Below, piece by piece: positions 30,381 to 37,995 of a stretch of DNA of 37,995 nucleotides. How positions within the stretch are numbered: position 1 is the first letter of the stretch; every line of letters starts with the position of its first letter. The stretch lies in the NCBI GenBank assembly GCA_021199235.1, contig JAJQIL010000029.1:1-37995 (forward strand), given 5' to 3'. The DNA comes from Lachnospiraceae bacterium (lineage in GTDB: Bacteria > Bacillota > Clostridia > Lachnospirales > Lachnospiraceae). The notes beneath the pieces are model-generated. The model did not search any database. It had not been told where the DNA came from and saw nothing but the letters and a program-made list of their open reading frames with translations. Made by a program: the position numbers and the translations under genes.

Positions 30381-32246
30381 CTATTTCAGATGAATCAACA
30401 GAACCGAAATATCCGCAGGTGAAACGCCGGCTATGCGGGAAGCCTGACCGATAGAAGCTGGCCGGTATTTTGAAAGCTTCTGCTGCGCTTCAAGACGAAG
30501 CCCGGATATCTGATCATAATCAAAATTCTCCGGAATACGTTTAGATTCCAGCTTTTTAAACTGTTCAACCTGTTTCAACTGCCGTTCAAGATATCCCTTG
30601 TATTTAATTGAAATATTGACCTCTGTACGCACATCCTCCGGTAATTCCGGACGGGCAGCGTCAATATCTGCCAGAATATCATAGGAAAGCTCCGGACGCC
30701 GGATCAGTTCGCCAAGACAGATGGAAGATTTCAGTTCAGTACTGTTATAAGTACGAAGCAATTCCTGCACCTGCGGGCGATCACCGACAAACGTATGTTC
30801 TACTCGTTCTATCTCGGAAGCAATCTGTTCTTTTTTCCGCAAAAGTTTCTGATAACGTTCTTCATTGATCAGTCCGATCTCATATCCTTTTTCTGTCAGG
30901 CGCTGATCCGCATTATCCTGTCGAAGAAGCAGCCGGTATTCCGCCCGGGATGTCATCATCCGGTACGGCTCGGTATTTTCTTTTGTGACAAGGTCGTCGA
31001 TCAACACGCCAATGTACGCTTCTGAACGATCAAGGATCAGAGGCTCCTTTCCCTGAATCTGCCTTGCCGCATTGATGCCGGCGATAAGTCCCTGCGCCGC
31101 GGCTTCCTCGTATCCTGAGCTTCCGTTGAACTGACCCGCGGAATAAAGACCGCTGATCTTTTTAAATTCAAGTGAAAGCTTCAGCTGACGGGCGTCAATG
31201 CAGTCATACTCGATCGCATACGCATTTTTTACGATCTGAGCATGCTCCAGACCGGGCACGGAACGATACATGGCAATCTGTACATCCTCGGGAAGCGAAC
31301 TGGACATACCGGAAAGATACATTTCATTTGTATGAAGCCCTTCCGGCTCAACAAATACCTGATGGCGGGTTTTATCCGCAAATTTGACGACTTTATCCTC
31401 GATAGAAGGACAATAACGCGGCCCTGTCCCCTCGATCTGACCAGAAAAAAGAGGAGAACGGTCGATGTTTTTACGGATAATCTCGTGCGTCGTCTCGTTT
31501 GTATAGGTAAGCCAGCAGGAAACCTGCTCTTTCTGAACACTTTCCGGATCAGTCGTGAAGGAAAACGGGACTACCCGCTCGTCGCCCTTTTGCTCTTCCA
31601 TCTTTGAATAGTCAATCGACCATCCGGCAATACGGGCAGGAGTACCGGTCTTAAACCGCCTCATCTCAATGCCAAGAGAACACATGGAATCCGTCAGATA
31701 ATTCGCGGCAGCCAGACCATTCGGACCGGTATGCATACTGACATCTCCGTATATGCATCTGGCCTTTGAGTAGGTTCCCGAGCACAAAATGGCGGCCTTG
31801 CAGTGATAAACAGAACCGGAATATGTCTTCACGCCGACCAGAGTGCCATCCTCCACCAGCAGATCTGTCACTTCCAGCTGCCGGATCATCAGATTTTCTG
31901 TCTGCTCCAGCACCTGGCGCATACTTCTGCTGTAATCCGCCTTATCTGCCTGCGCCCGAAGAGAATGGACAGCCGGACCTTTCGAGCGGTTCAACATTTT
32001 AGACTGGATAAATGTTTTATCGATGTTTTTGCCCATCTCTCCGCCGAGCGCGTCAAGTTCCCGCACCAGATGTCCTTTCGAACTGCCTCCGATATTCGGA
32101 TTGCACGGCATAAGGGCAATGCTGTCCACACTTACTGTGAAAATAACGGTCTTCATCCCCAGCCGGGCACACGCAAGTGCAGCTTCACAGCCTGCATGTC
32201 CGGCACCTACGACGACAACATCCACAAATTCTTCTACCAAACTCAT
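30381..32246 (-). CDS. mnmG: tRNA uridine 5-carboxymethylaminomethyl modification enzyme MnmG (GidA)
   Basis: FAD protein that, with MnmE, installs cmnm5 at U34 of certain tRNAs. The 621-residue length is standard. [15 protein letters not shown] is the FAD-binding loop; [21 protein letters not shown] and the C-terminal [15 protein letters not shown] region are conserved. It follows mnmE with a gap of 121 bases that is almost filled by three tandem palindromic repeats. Confidence 0.97.
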   Translation of the reverse strand: MSLVEEFVDVVVVGAGHAGCEAALACARLGMKTVIFTVSVDSIALMPCNPNIGGSSKGHLVRELDALGGEMGKNIDKTFIQSKMLNRSKGPAVHSLRAQADKADYSRSMRQVLEQTENLMIRQLEVTDLLVEDGTLVGVKTYSGSVYHCKAAILCSGTYSKARCIYGDVSMHTGPNGLAAANYLTDSMCSLGIEMRRFKTGTPARIAGWSIDYSKMEEQKGDERVVPFSFTTDPESVQKEQVSCWLTYTNETTHEIIRKNIDRSPLFSGQIEGTGPRYCPSIEDKVVKFADKTRHQVFVEPEGLHTNEMYLSGMSSSLPEDVQIAMYRSVPGLEHAQIVKNAYAIEYDCIDARQLKLSLEFKKISGLYSAGQFNGSSGYEEAAAQGLIAGINAARQIQGKEPLILDRSEAYIGVLIDDLVTKENTEPYRMMTSRAEYRLLLRQDNADQRLTEKGYEIGLINEERYQKLLRKKEQIASEIERVEHTFVGDRPQVQELLRTYNSTELKSSICLGELIRRPELSYDILADIDAARPELPEDVRTEVNISIKYKGYLERQLKQVEQFKKLESKRIPENFDYDQISGLRLEAQQKLSKYRPASIGQASRIAGVSPADISVLLIHLK

Positions 32247-32279
32247 AGTTCCGGCCTTCCTGTAATTCTTTCATAACTG

Positions 32280-32358
32280 GTAACTGTTCAATATCTTCAC
32301 AGTAAATAACTGTTCAATATTTTCACAATAAGTAACTGTTCGGTACCTTCACAGTTAC
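32280..32358. repeat. Three tandem copies of the 27-bp palindromic repeat
   Basis: Copies begin at 32280, 32306 and 32332, an exact 26-base period. The rightmost (32332-32358) is intact; the left two have decayed right arms. They fill the mnmE-mnmG intergenic region, so the cotranscript would carry one strong hairpin and two weaker ones before the mnmG ribosome binding site. Confidence 0.85.
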
Positions 32359-32367
32359 CACAATCAA

Positions 32368-33750
32368 CTACTTTCCCATACAGAACCGTCCGAAAATCTC
32401 ATTCACAAGATCTTCGCCGACTTCCTTGCCAATCACTCTGCCGAGAGCCGCATAAGCGTCCATCAGATCGATCGAATAAAAATCCTCCGGCAGGCCAAGA
32501 GCAATACTTTCCAGTACTTTTTTCAGGCTTTCGGAAGCAAGCACCAGCTCAGACTTCTGCCTTGCGCTGGATATGATCACTTCATCGTTAAATGTCAGCT
32601 CTCCCTGATAAAACATCTCTTTCAGAAGACTCTCCAGCGTATCAATGCCGGTCTCTTCCTTCGCCGATATTTCCGTGATTGGAAACCGTTCTCCTGTAAA
32701 AGAACGAACCTCTTCTTTTGTGACAACCGAAGGTAGATCCGTCTTATTTAAAAGAACAATGGTCTTCTTTCCGTCAAGAAGCTCCAGAATTTCCTCATCA
32801 TTTTCATCCATCGGTGCGGATGCGTCGACAACATAAAGGATCAGATCCGCGGATTCCGCCTTTTCCCTCGCCTTGTTAACGCCAATCCTTTCAATGCAGT
32901 CCTCAGTACTGCGAATTCCGGCCGTATCAATGATATTCAGCGTGATTCCTCCAAGAGAAATGGTCTCCTCCAGCGTATCTCTCGTCGTACCGGCGATATC
33001 TGTCACAATCGCCCGGTCCTCTCCGGCAAGCACATTCAAAAGAGAGGATTTTCCGGCATTCGGCCTGCCGAGAATCACAGTCTGAATCCCTTCTTTGATT
33101 ATTCTGCCGTTGTCCGCCGACAAAATGAGCGAATCAACAACCCGAAGCAGCTCTTCCGTGCGGATTTTCAGCTGTTCGGGATATCCATCCAGAGAATAAT
33201 GTTCCGGATCATCCAGAGCAGATTCGATAAATGCTGTCTCATAAAGAATCTGTTCCCGCAGGTCATTCACCTTGCGGCTTAAAGAACCCTTCAGCCGACT
33301 CACTGAGCTCTGCAGCGCATATTCATTCTTCGCCTGAATCACATCAATCACCGATTCCGCCTGTGAAAGATCAATTCTGCCGTTCAGAAACGCCCGTTTT
33401 GTAAACTCCCCCGGTTCAGCGGGGCGCGCGCCGTTTTTCAGCACTGTCTCCAGCACCCGCCTGGTCGCGTAAATGCCCCCGTGACAGTTAATTTCCACTG
33501 TATCTTCCATCGTAAAGCTTTTCGGAGCAAGAAAAAGGGAGACAAGCACCTCATCCACCGTCTTTCCCTCATCCCGGATATACCCGTAATGAACCGTATG
33601 GGACATCTGATCGGCCAGCTTCTTTTTGCCGCCCGGAGAGACAAACACACGGTCGCCGACATGCAGGGCATCCGGCCCGCTGATCCTCACAATGCCAATT
33701 CCGGACCCGCCAGGCGCCGTCGAAATCGCGGCAATCGTATCATCCTGCAT
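32368..33750 (-). CDS. mnmE: tRNA modification GTPase MnmE (TrmE)
   Basis: Partner of MnmG in U34 modification; 460 residues. N-terminal DTIAAISTAPGGSGIGIVRISG, G1 GRPNAGKSS, G2/G3 region TDIAGTTRD and DTAGIR, G4 NKTD, and the C-terminal FCMGK, whose Cys is typical of the family. ATG 33750 is chosen because AAAGGAG lies seven bases upstream; the in-frame ATG at 33771 overlaps that site. Confidence 0.97.
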   Translation of the reverse strand: MQDDTIAAISTAPGGSGIGIVRISGPDALHVGDRVFVSPGGKKKLADQMSHTVHYGYIRDEGKTVDEVLVSLFLAPKSFTMEDTVEINCHGGIYATRRVLETVLKNGARPAEPGEFTKRAFLNGRIDLSQAESVIDVIQAKNEYALQSSVSRLKGSLSRKVNDLREQILYETAFIESALDDPEHYSLDGYPEQLKIRTEELLRVVDSLILSADNGRIIKEGIQTVILGRPNAGKSSLLNVLAGEDRAIVTDIAGTTRDTLEETISLGGITLNIIDTAGIRSTEDCIERIGVNKAREKAESADLILYVVDASAPMDENDEEILELLDGKKTIVLLNKTDLPSVVTKEEVRSFTGERFPITEISAKEETGIDTLESLLKEMFYQGELTFNDEVIISSARQKSELVLASESLKKVLESIALGLPEDFYSIDLMDAYAALGRVIGKEVGEDLVNEIFGRFCMGK

Positions 33751-33794
33751 ACGCTCGCTCCTTTCTATCATTTACAAATGAACTGATATTGTAA

Positions 33795-33834
33795 GTAATA
33801 AAATCCTCCATATGTTGGAAATATATGGAGGATT
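33795..33834 (-). terminator. Terminator between jag and mnmE
   Basis: Perfect 12-bp arms AATCCTCCATAT (33802-33813) and ATATGGAGGATT (33823-33834) with a 9-nt loop, followed on the minus strand by a T-rich stretch. Its upstream arm forms part of the 8-bp target duplicated by the adjoining repeat element. Confidence 0.7.
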
Positions 33835-33835
33835 C

Positions 33836-33969
33836 GTAACTATTCAGAACAGTACCTCGCACTCGCTGCGAGGTACGTATGAAAACTTATATTTTACAGG
33901 AAAAAGTCCCATCGCGCAGCGATTTTAAATGGACTTTTTCCCGTAACTGTGAAGGTACTGAACAGTTAC
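33836..33969. mobile_element. 134-bp MITE-like element with 8-bp target duplication
   Basis: The element consists of three hairpins: GTACCTCGCA/TGCGAGGTAC (33852-33876), GGAAAAAGTCC/GGACTTTTTCC with an inner ATCGC/GCGAT stem (33899-33941), and the 27-bp palindrome (33943-33969). The outer ends GTAACTATTCAG and CTGAACAGTTAC are inverted (11 of 12). GAGGATTC occurs immediately before (33828-33835) and after it (33970-33977). It encodes no protein. GTAA ends and 8-bp duplications are known for IS66-family elements, so an IS66-type transposase may have moved it. Confidence 0.85.
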
Positions 33970-33992
33970 GAGGATTCTATGATTAATCTGAT

Positions 33993-35195
33993 CTACTCTT
34001 CGCCGCCCTCACTCTGATCTTCCGCCTGCGCAAATTCACTCTGCGCTGCTTCTATATCATAGGCTTTGTTGTATCCGCCCCGGTTATAACGGCCCCGATG
34101 ACCGCCGTTTCCATTGTATCTGGAATATCCTCCGCCATAGTTCCTGTCGCGATCCTTCTTCAGCGTAACCACGACCTTGCGGTACGGTTCATCCCCTTCG
34201 CTGTGCGTCGTCACATACGGATCATTCTGCAGTGCCGAATGAATGATTCTTCTCTCATAAGGATTCATCGGCTCAAGGAAAACCGGTCTCCTGGTCTTCT
34301 TTACCTTGGCAGCAATATTTCTGGCAAGATTCTCCAGCGTAGCCTTGCGGCGGGCACGGTAATCCTCGGTATCCAGCTTCACTCTTACATAAGAAGCCTT
34401 GCCCTTATTTACAACCAGGCTGGTCAGATACTGCAGAGAATCGAGCGTCTGTCCTCTCTTTCCAATCAGGACTCCCATGTCCTCGCCATCAATATTTACG
34501 CAAAGAGTGTCATCTTCAAAATCTGCCTTTACTTCTGCCTCCATATTCATGGCTTTCAGAACCTTGTTGACAAACTCAACAGCACGGCGTTTTGCTTCCT
34601 CCGGATCCGCAGGAACTCTCGGAGTCTTCGGTGCGGAATCCTGCTTATCTTCAGAAGCAGTCTCCGCGGCAGCAACGACGTCTTTTTTTGTCTCAGAATT
34701 GTTTTTTGCTTCCGCATTCTTTTTCGATTCAGAATGATTTCCGGGATCAGAGACCTTTTTCGAATCCGAAGCCTTCTCAGGCTTTCCTTTTTTCTGAGCA
34801 GAAGCATCTGAAAATCTGGCAGAAGAAACCTTTTCAGACTCCTTCTTTTCTTCTTTCTTCTCTTCTTTCTTCTCTTCTTTTTTCTGCTCTTTTAATTCCT
34901 TCTTTTCGGTCTTGAATTCTTTTTTATTTTCTTTTTTATAGTCTTTTTTGAAATCCTTTTTTGACTCTTTCTTCGCCTTTTCCGGCTTGTCCTCAAAGAT
35001 TTCCTTCATCAGATCTTCATCCGTAACCTTTTTCTTCGCCTCAATGACAGCCTTTCTGCCGCCAATACCCAGGAATCCTTTTGATCCCTCATCGATCACG
35101 GTATATTCGATGTTATCGCTGCTTGTGCCGAGCTGGATAGACGCCTCTGTAAGCGCATCCGCCACTGTTTTTGCTGTAACTCTGACTGTATCCAT
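33993..35195 (-). CDS. jag: RNA-binding protein Jag/KhpB with long Lys/Glu linker and RGG-like tail
   Basis: Jag (KhpB, EloR) binds RNA, works with KhpA and influences cell elongation. Domains: Jag_N (about 3-55, with GSKGFLGIGGRKA), KH (about 225-275, GKRG loop at 245-248) and R3H (about 283-347, with Arg315-Arg316...His319 in ERRIIH). Residues 60-205 are an unusually long Lys/Glu-rich disordered linker containing KKEE repeats. After the R3H domain a Gly/Arg/Asn/Tyr-rich segment (about 350-377) resembles eukaryotic RGG boxes. It lies directly downstream of yidC, the standard arrangement. Confidence 0.95.
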   Translation of the reverse strand: MDTVRVTAKTVADALTEASIQLGTSSDNIEYTVIDEGSKGFLGIGGRKAVIEAKKKVTDEDLMKEIFEDKPEKAKKESKKDFKKDYKKENKKEFKTEKKELKEQKKEEKKEEKKEEKKESEKVSSARFSDASAQKKGKPEKASDSKKVSDPGNHSESKKNAEAKNNSETKKDVVAAAETASEDKQDSAPKTPRVPADPEEAKRRAVEFVNKVLKAMNMEAEVKADFEDDTLCVNIDGEDMGVLIGKRGQTLDSLQYLTSLVVNKGKASYVRVKLDTEDYRARRKATLENLARNIAAKVKKTRRPVFLEPMNPYERRIIHSALQNDPYVTTHSEGDEPYRKVVVTLKKDRDRNYGGGYSRYNGNGGHRGRYNRGGYNKAYDIEAAQSEFAQAEDQSEGGEE

Positions 35196-35236
35196 AAAAT
35201 TACCCCCTGATTCCTCTGAATCCTGTAGCTGTTGTA

Positions 35237-36496
35237 TTATTTTTTCTTATTCTTTTCGTTATACTGCTGTACCATCTGTGCCTTTGCGGCCAGAGAACCC
35301 GGCTTTGCTGTCATATTACTCTTATAATAGTCCGTGGAAGCCTTGATCTTCTCAGCCTTTTCTTCCGCAGAAATCTGCTTTTTCTCTGTCGTTTCAATAT
35401 TTTTGGTGGATATCTTCGCCGTATTCGCGATCTTCTGCGGAGGAAGTCCCTGCTTCTCACGCTTTTTGTTCTCTTTTTCGAGATTCTTTTTGATCAGCTC
35501 ATCTATATCGATCTTTTCAATGCTTCTGTTGACAAAAAGCTGCTGTACGGTACGGACGACAGCACCGGCGATCCAGTAAATACCAAGACCTACAGGAAGC
35601 GACAGACAGAAAACCGCCGACATGATCGGCATCACTGTATTCATCGACCTCATCGTAGCATTCATGGTATCGTTCGAATTGGAATTATTCTGCTCATTGC
35701 CGGTAGAAGCAAGCTTCGCGTTCAGCCACTGTGTGACAGCAGCCAGAATTGGAACCAGAGCAGCTCCAATGATAAGCAACCACGAACCGGCACTATAAGC
35801 ATCCTGAATAATTGACATCGGAGAATCCGCGATGTTCAGACCAAGGAAATAATTCATGTTATTTACAGTCTCATGCGTCGAATTAATAAGCGAACTCAAC
35901 TCCGGAAAATTTGCCAGAAGATCCGCCCAGTTGGCAGTCTTGAACTTATAAAGGACATCAATGACCTTGTCCATCGACATCTCGAATTTATTGACACTTA
36001 ATGAACTGGCCGCTTCGGTCAGAAATTCTTCCGCACCGGACGTCTCAAGGAGTTCAGAAGCAAGAGAACCAAACGCGCTGTAAACAGATGAAACATAAGC
36101 CGGTACGTTCCAGATGACCCGGTAAAGGGCAAACAGAATCGGCATCTGAATCAGAAGCTGCAGACAGCTTCCCATCGGATGTACTCCATATTTTGCATAG
36201 ACAGCTTTTGTCTCCTCGTTCATCTTCATCATAGCTGCCTGATCATCTTTTTTGCCTTCGTATTTCTTATTGATTGCCTGAAGCTCCGGATTCATCTTGA
36301 CCTGGAGTTTTGAAAACCTTTGCTGCTGGATCGTCAGAGGCAGCATGATCATATAGATAATAATGGTAAACAGAATAATACACAGGCCGATATTCGGAAT
36401 CCCTATCTGCTCCTGCACCCAGAAAATTGCATTCATAATGTAACCGAGTACATTTGCAATCGGTCCGAGAATGCCTGTGGCTTTCGTCAATAACAT
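35237..36496 (-). CDS. yidC: Membrane protein insertase YidC (SpoIIIJ/Oxa1 family)
   Basis: YidC inserts membrane proteins alone or with Sec. The 419 residues contain the family helices: about 33-53 (first core helix) followed by QQQRFSKLQ with Arg60 at the hydrophilic-groove position, a cytosolic helical hairpin (67-105), then HPMGSCLQLLIQMPILFALYRVIW and two later pairs of helices near 240-260 and 290-320. The region between the second and third core helices has a ~90-residue extracellular insertion. The tail is basic, as needed for ribosome contact. No lipobox is present. Confidence 0.96.
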   Translation of the reverse strand: MLLTKATGILGPIANVLGYIMNAIFWVQEQIGIPNIGLCIILFTIIIYMIMLPLTIQQQRFSKLQVKMNPELQAINKKYEGKKDDQAAMMKMNEETKAVYAKYGVHPMGSCLQLLIQMPILFALYRVIWNVPAYVSSVYSAFGSLASELLETSGAEEFLTEAASSLSVNKFEMSMDKVIDVLYKFKTANWADLLANFPELSSLINSTHETVNNMNYFLGLNIADSPMSIIQDAYSAGSWLLIIGAALVPILAAVTQWLNAKLASTGNEQNNSNSNDTMNATMRSMNTVMPIMSAVFCLSLPVGLGIYWIAGAVVRTVQQLFVNRSIEKIDIDELIKKNLEKENKKREKQGLPPQKIANTAKISTKNIETTEKKQISAEEKAEKIKASTDYYKSNMTAKPGSLAAKAQMVQQYNEKNKKK

Positions 36497-36551
36497 TTTA
36501 TCTTTTCCTCCTTATGGCAGTCCTGCCATATATACTGTCCCACACAATTTT

Positions 36552-36761
36552 TCACGGAACCGGATCATACCCGCCCCTCGAAAACGGATTGCATCGCATG
36601 ATCCGCCATGCCGCCATGGCGCTTCCCTTTACGGCGCCGTACTTTTCAATCGCCTCAAGTCCATATTGGGAACAGGTCGGCGTGTACGGACATCTCAGTT
36701 TTTTTAACGGTGACAGATGCTTCTGATAAAACCGTATCATGCTTATCAGAATTTTCTTCAT
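36552..36761 (-). CDS. yidD: Membrane protein insertion efficiency factor YidD
   Basis: A 69-residue Yid[26 protein letters not shown] and [15 protein letters not shown] are diagnostic. It is a small membrane-associated amphipathic protein that assists YidC-dependent insertion. It lies 20 bases after rnpA and 55 before yidC. Confidence 0.96.
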   Translation of the reverse strand: MKKILISMIRFYQKHLSPLKKLRCPYTPTCSQYGLEAIEKYGAVKGSAMAAWRIMRCNPFSRGGYDPVP

Positions 36762-36781
36762 AATAAAAGATCACTTCCTGT

Positions 36782-37135
36782 TTAAACAGAAGATTTTTCG
36801 CTCTGCACAATGGTATGAAGTCTCCCCAGATGCAGCAGCGCACTTTCTACTTCCGCATAATCCCTGCCCTTTACAGCAGGCCTTGCTACCACAACCATAT
36901 CAATTCCTTTGTCGAATTTCGATTCATTCAACCGGTAGCTCTCTCTGATCAGCCTCGTAACACGATGTCTGACCACACTGTTTCCCACTTTTTTACTCAC
37001 CGAAATCCCGATACGATTCTTCTGCGTGTCCTGTCTCATTACATACATGATCAGATATTTGTTTGCGTATGATTTTCTTTTTCTGTAAACACGTTGAAAC
37101 TCTTCATATTTTTTCAGGGATTCTGAAAATTCCAT
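36782..37135 (-). CDS. rnpA: Ribonuclease P protein component
   Basis: A 117-residue basic protein subunit that helps RNase P RNA mature tRNA 5' ends. The RNR-type motif is seen in NSVVRHRVTRLIRESYR, with RIGISVSKKVG before it. It follows rpmH, separated by a conspicuous long-arm hairpin. Confidence 0.96.
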   Translation of the reverse strand: MEFSESLKKYEEFQRVYRKRKSYANKYLIMYVMRQDTQKNRIGISVSKKVGNSVVRHRVTRLIRESYRLNESKFDKGIDMVVVARPAVKGRDYAEVESALLHLGRLHTIVQSEKSSV

Positions 37136-37163
37136 AATTTATAAATATCCTTTAAACGTACAA

Positions 37164-37230
37164 AGAGGGATTTTTGTCAGCTGCTGTGCGCCCACCATGT
37201 AAGGCAGACAACAGATGCAAAAATCCCTCT
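37164..37230 (-). promoter_or_regulatory. Long inverted repeat between rpmH and rnpA
   Basis: Perfect 13-bp arms AGAGGGATTTTTG (37164-37176) and CAAAAATCCCTCT (37218-37230) enclose 41 bases that are GC-richer. In the mRNA it would form a stable stem 20 bases after the rpmH stop. It may protect rpmH mRNA 3' ends, be processed, or attenuate rnpA. Confidence 0.65.
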
Positions 37231-37249
37231 GTTAAGAGACCTGGCAGAC

Positions 37250-37384
37250 TTAAGCCGACAAAACTTTTCTTCCCTTTGCTCTTCTTGCGGCTAAAACTTT
37301 TCTTCCGCCTGCTGTACTCATTCTCGCGCGAAAACCATGTACTCTTGACCTGTGTCTTCTGCCAGGCTGAAACGGCATCTTCAT
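37250..37384 (-). CDS. rpmH: Ribosomal protein L34
   Basis: The 44-residue bL34 reads [18 protein letters not shown] and ends in KGRKVLSA, with the conserved [11 protein letters not shown] centre. It is below usual ORF length cut-offs; a longer frame on the same strand obscures it. AAGGAGGT precedes the ATG at 37384. It is the first gene of the rpmH-rnpA-yidD-yidC-jag series and marks the replication origin side. Confidence 0.97.
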   Translation of the reverse strand: MKMPFQPGRRHRSRVHGFRARMSTAGGRKVLAARRAKGRKVLSA

Positions 37385-37503
37385 ATTCCGGCACCTCCTT
37401 TTTCATTCTCTTAACAGCTGCGTAATCCCCATCGCGGATCATCGTTCTGCTACTGTTTTTCTGATCATAATATAATCATGGTCTTTTTTGAGACATCAAA
37501 TCG

Positions 37504-37532
37504 ATTATATTCACAAAGACCTCTTAAGTCAA
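37504..37532 (-). promoter_or_regulatory. rpmH promoter
   Basis: On the minus strand: TTGACT (37527-37532), 17-bp spacer, TATAAT (37504-37509), near-perfect sigma-A consensus, giving a ~115-base leader. Confidence 0.8.
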
Positions 37533-37599
37533 GCAATTCCTTAAAAAAATTGCTTTTATATTCATAAAAAAAACAGGCAGGAATGGCAAAAATCCGTAA

Positions 37600-37845
37600 T
37601 AGTGTGGATAACTTTATCCATCAAATTCGGTTTACGTAAGTTTTCCACATTTTGTGGATAATTTGTTGATAAAAAAATCTTAATTATTGTAATCTGCTGA
37701 TTTATGAGGAGATTCCCGTTGGGGATATCCTTATGCACAACCTGTTTTCATTCTGCGTCCCTGTGTCGAATTATGTCAACTTTTTGACCTTTTCCTCATT
37801 TTATTCCAACTTATCCACAAAGTTATCCACAGATGTGGATGAAAT
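37600..37845. other. oriC region: DnaA-box cluster
   Basis: DnaA boxes: TGTGGATAA at 37603-37611 and 37653-37661; TTATCCACA at 37811-37819 and 37823-37831; weaker TTTTCCACA (37641-37649), TGTTGATAA (37664-37672), TTATGCACA (37731-37739) and TGTGGATGA (37834-37842). Two clusters are separated by about 130 bases including an A/T-rich run. The position next to rpmH matches Firmicutes origins; the second half may lie beyond dnaA, outside the window. Confidence 0.85.
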
Positions 37846-37858
37846 GACAATGATGCCA

Positions 37859-37912
37859 GGGTCGAAAGTCAGGAATCGAGCGTTTACGCTCAGATTCATG
37901 ACTTTATGACCC
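37859..37912. repeat. 54-bp near-perfect palindrome beside oriC
   Basis: GGGTC, AAAGTCA, GAATC and GAGCG pair in order with CGCTC, GATTC, TGACTTT and GACCC around a TTTA loop, 22 base pairs with only single-base interruptions and one short asymmetric bulge. It is unrelated in sequence to the GTAAC repeat family. Confidence 0.8.
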
Positions 37913-37995
37913 GCTTAAAACATGAGGAAGTAGCCGGCAGAAAAGAATCAAAATTTTACATTGATAATTCCCCGTTTTTGGTTTAATATTAGCGT

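Noticed and set aside
32272-32366. Target duplication around the three tandem palindromes
   Set aside because: Flanks CATAACTG and CACAATCA do not match; an internal ATAACTG repeat is part of the diverged unit itself.
37152-37442. A 96-codon minus-strand frame covering rpmH
   Set aside because: The true gene is the shorter L34 frame (37250-37384), unmistakable by sequence and with its own AAGGAGGT.

Overview
The window looks like the origin-proximal part of a Clostridia chromosome, most likely a Lachnospiraceae bacterium. The right-hand 16 kb has the classic order rpmH, rnpA, yidD, yidC, jag, mnmE, mnmG, rsmG, parA, parB, all on the minus strand and running away from a DnaA-box cluster (37600-37845). 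Two perfect parS sites flank the coiled-coil gene next to parA. The DUF4446, serS and DUF3881 genes and the dense Gram-positive ribosome binding sites fit the same group. dnaA itself would lie just beyond the right edge.

Layout: 1-2.85 kb holds an MsmX/UgpC-type sugar ABC ATPase (-) and a DEDDh exonuclease (+). 2.9-5.45 kb holds a degenerate tyrosine-recombinase domain and a D-Ala-D-Ala carboxypeptidase (-). 5.87-12.0 kb is a six-gene minus-strand operon: BlaI-type repressor, M56 membrane metalloprotease sensor, membrane-anchored DUF5050-like protein, ABC ATPase and two ABC permeases. 12.0-12.4 kb is a gene-free stretch with a perfect dyad, a strong plus-strand promoter and a tandem repeat that could fold. 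12.4-15.9 kb has a class-M sirtuin/macrodomain pair, two PPOX-family flavoproteins and a divergent HxlR regulator. 16-22 kb is a patchwork of accessory genes and remnants: an ImmA/IrrE plus DUF4411 toxin-antitoxin-like pair, fragments of an aminomethyltransferase, a PD-(D/E)XK protein and a DUF4366 mobile-element protein, a 3'-truncated GH20 hexosaminidase, a CmpB-type membrane protein and a homing-endonuclease-associated-repeat protein. It ends at tRNA-Arg(CCU). From 22.3 kb on is the conserved origin-proximal block.

The most striking non-genic signal is a family of short palindromic repeats scattered through the whole window. The core is a 27-bp palindrome with arms GTAACTGT and ACAGTTAC around an 11-nt loop. 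One copy (27370-27396) is flanked by a perfect 8-bp direct repeat (TTATTTTG) and supplies the stop codon of a gene. A larger 134-bp form (33836-33969), made of three consecutive hairpins with inverted ends GTAACTATTCAG and CTGAACAGTTAC, is also flanked by a perfect 8-bp direct repeat (GAGGATTC) and sits against the jag terminator. Ends starting with GTAA and 8-bp duplications are the signature of IS66-family transposition, so I infer a MITE family moved by an IS66-type transposase that is not encoded in this window. A hairpin whose core matches the middle hairpin of the large element, with compensatory changes in its arms, is inserted in frame in a pseudogene at 18.6 kb.

The best candidate for an undescribed protein system is the BlaI/M56/ABC operon. 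Its M56 sensor lacks the usual beta-lactam-binding domain and instead carries an Ig-like fold followed by a canonical EF-hand loop. This suggests signal-controlled derepression of an ABC exporter by something other than a beta-lactam.
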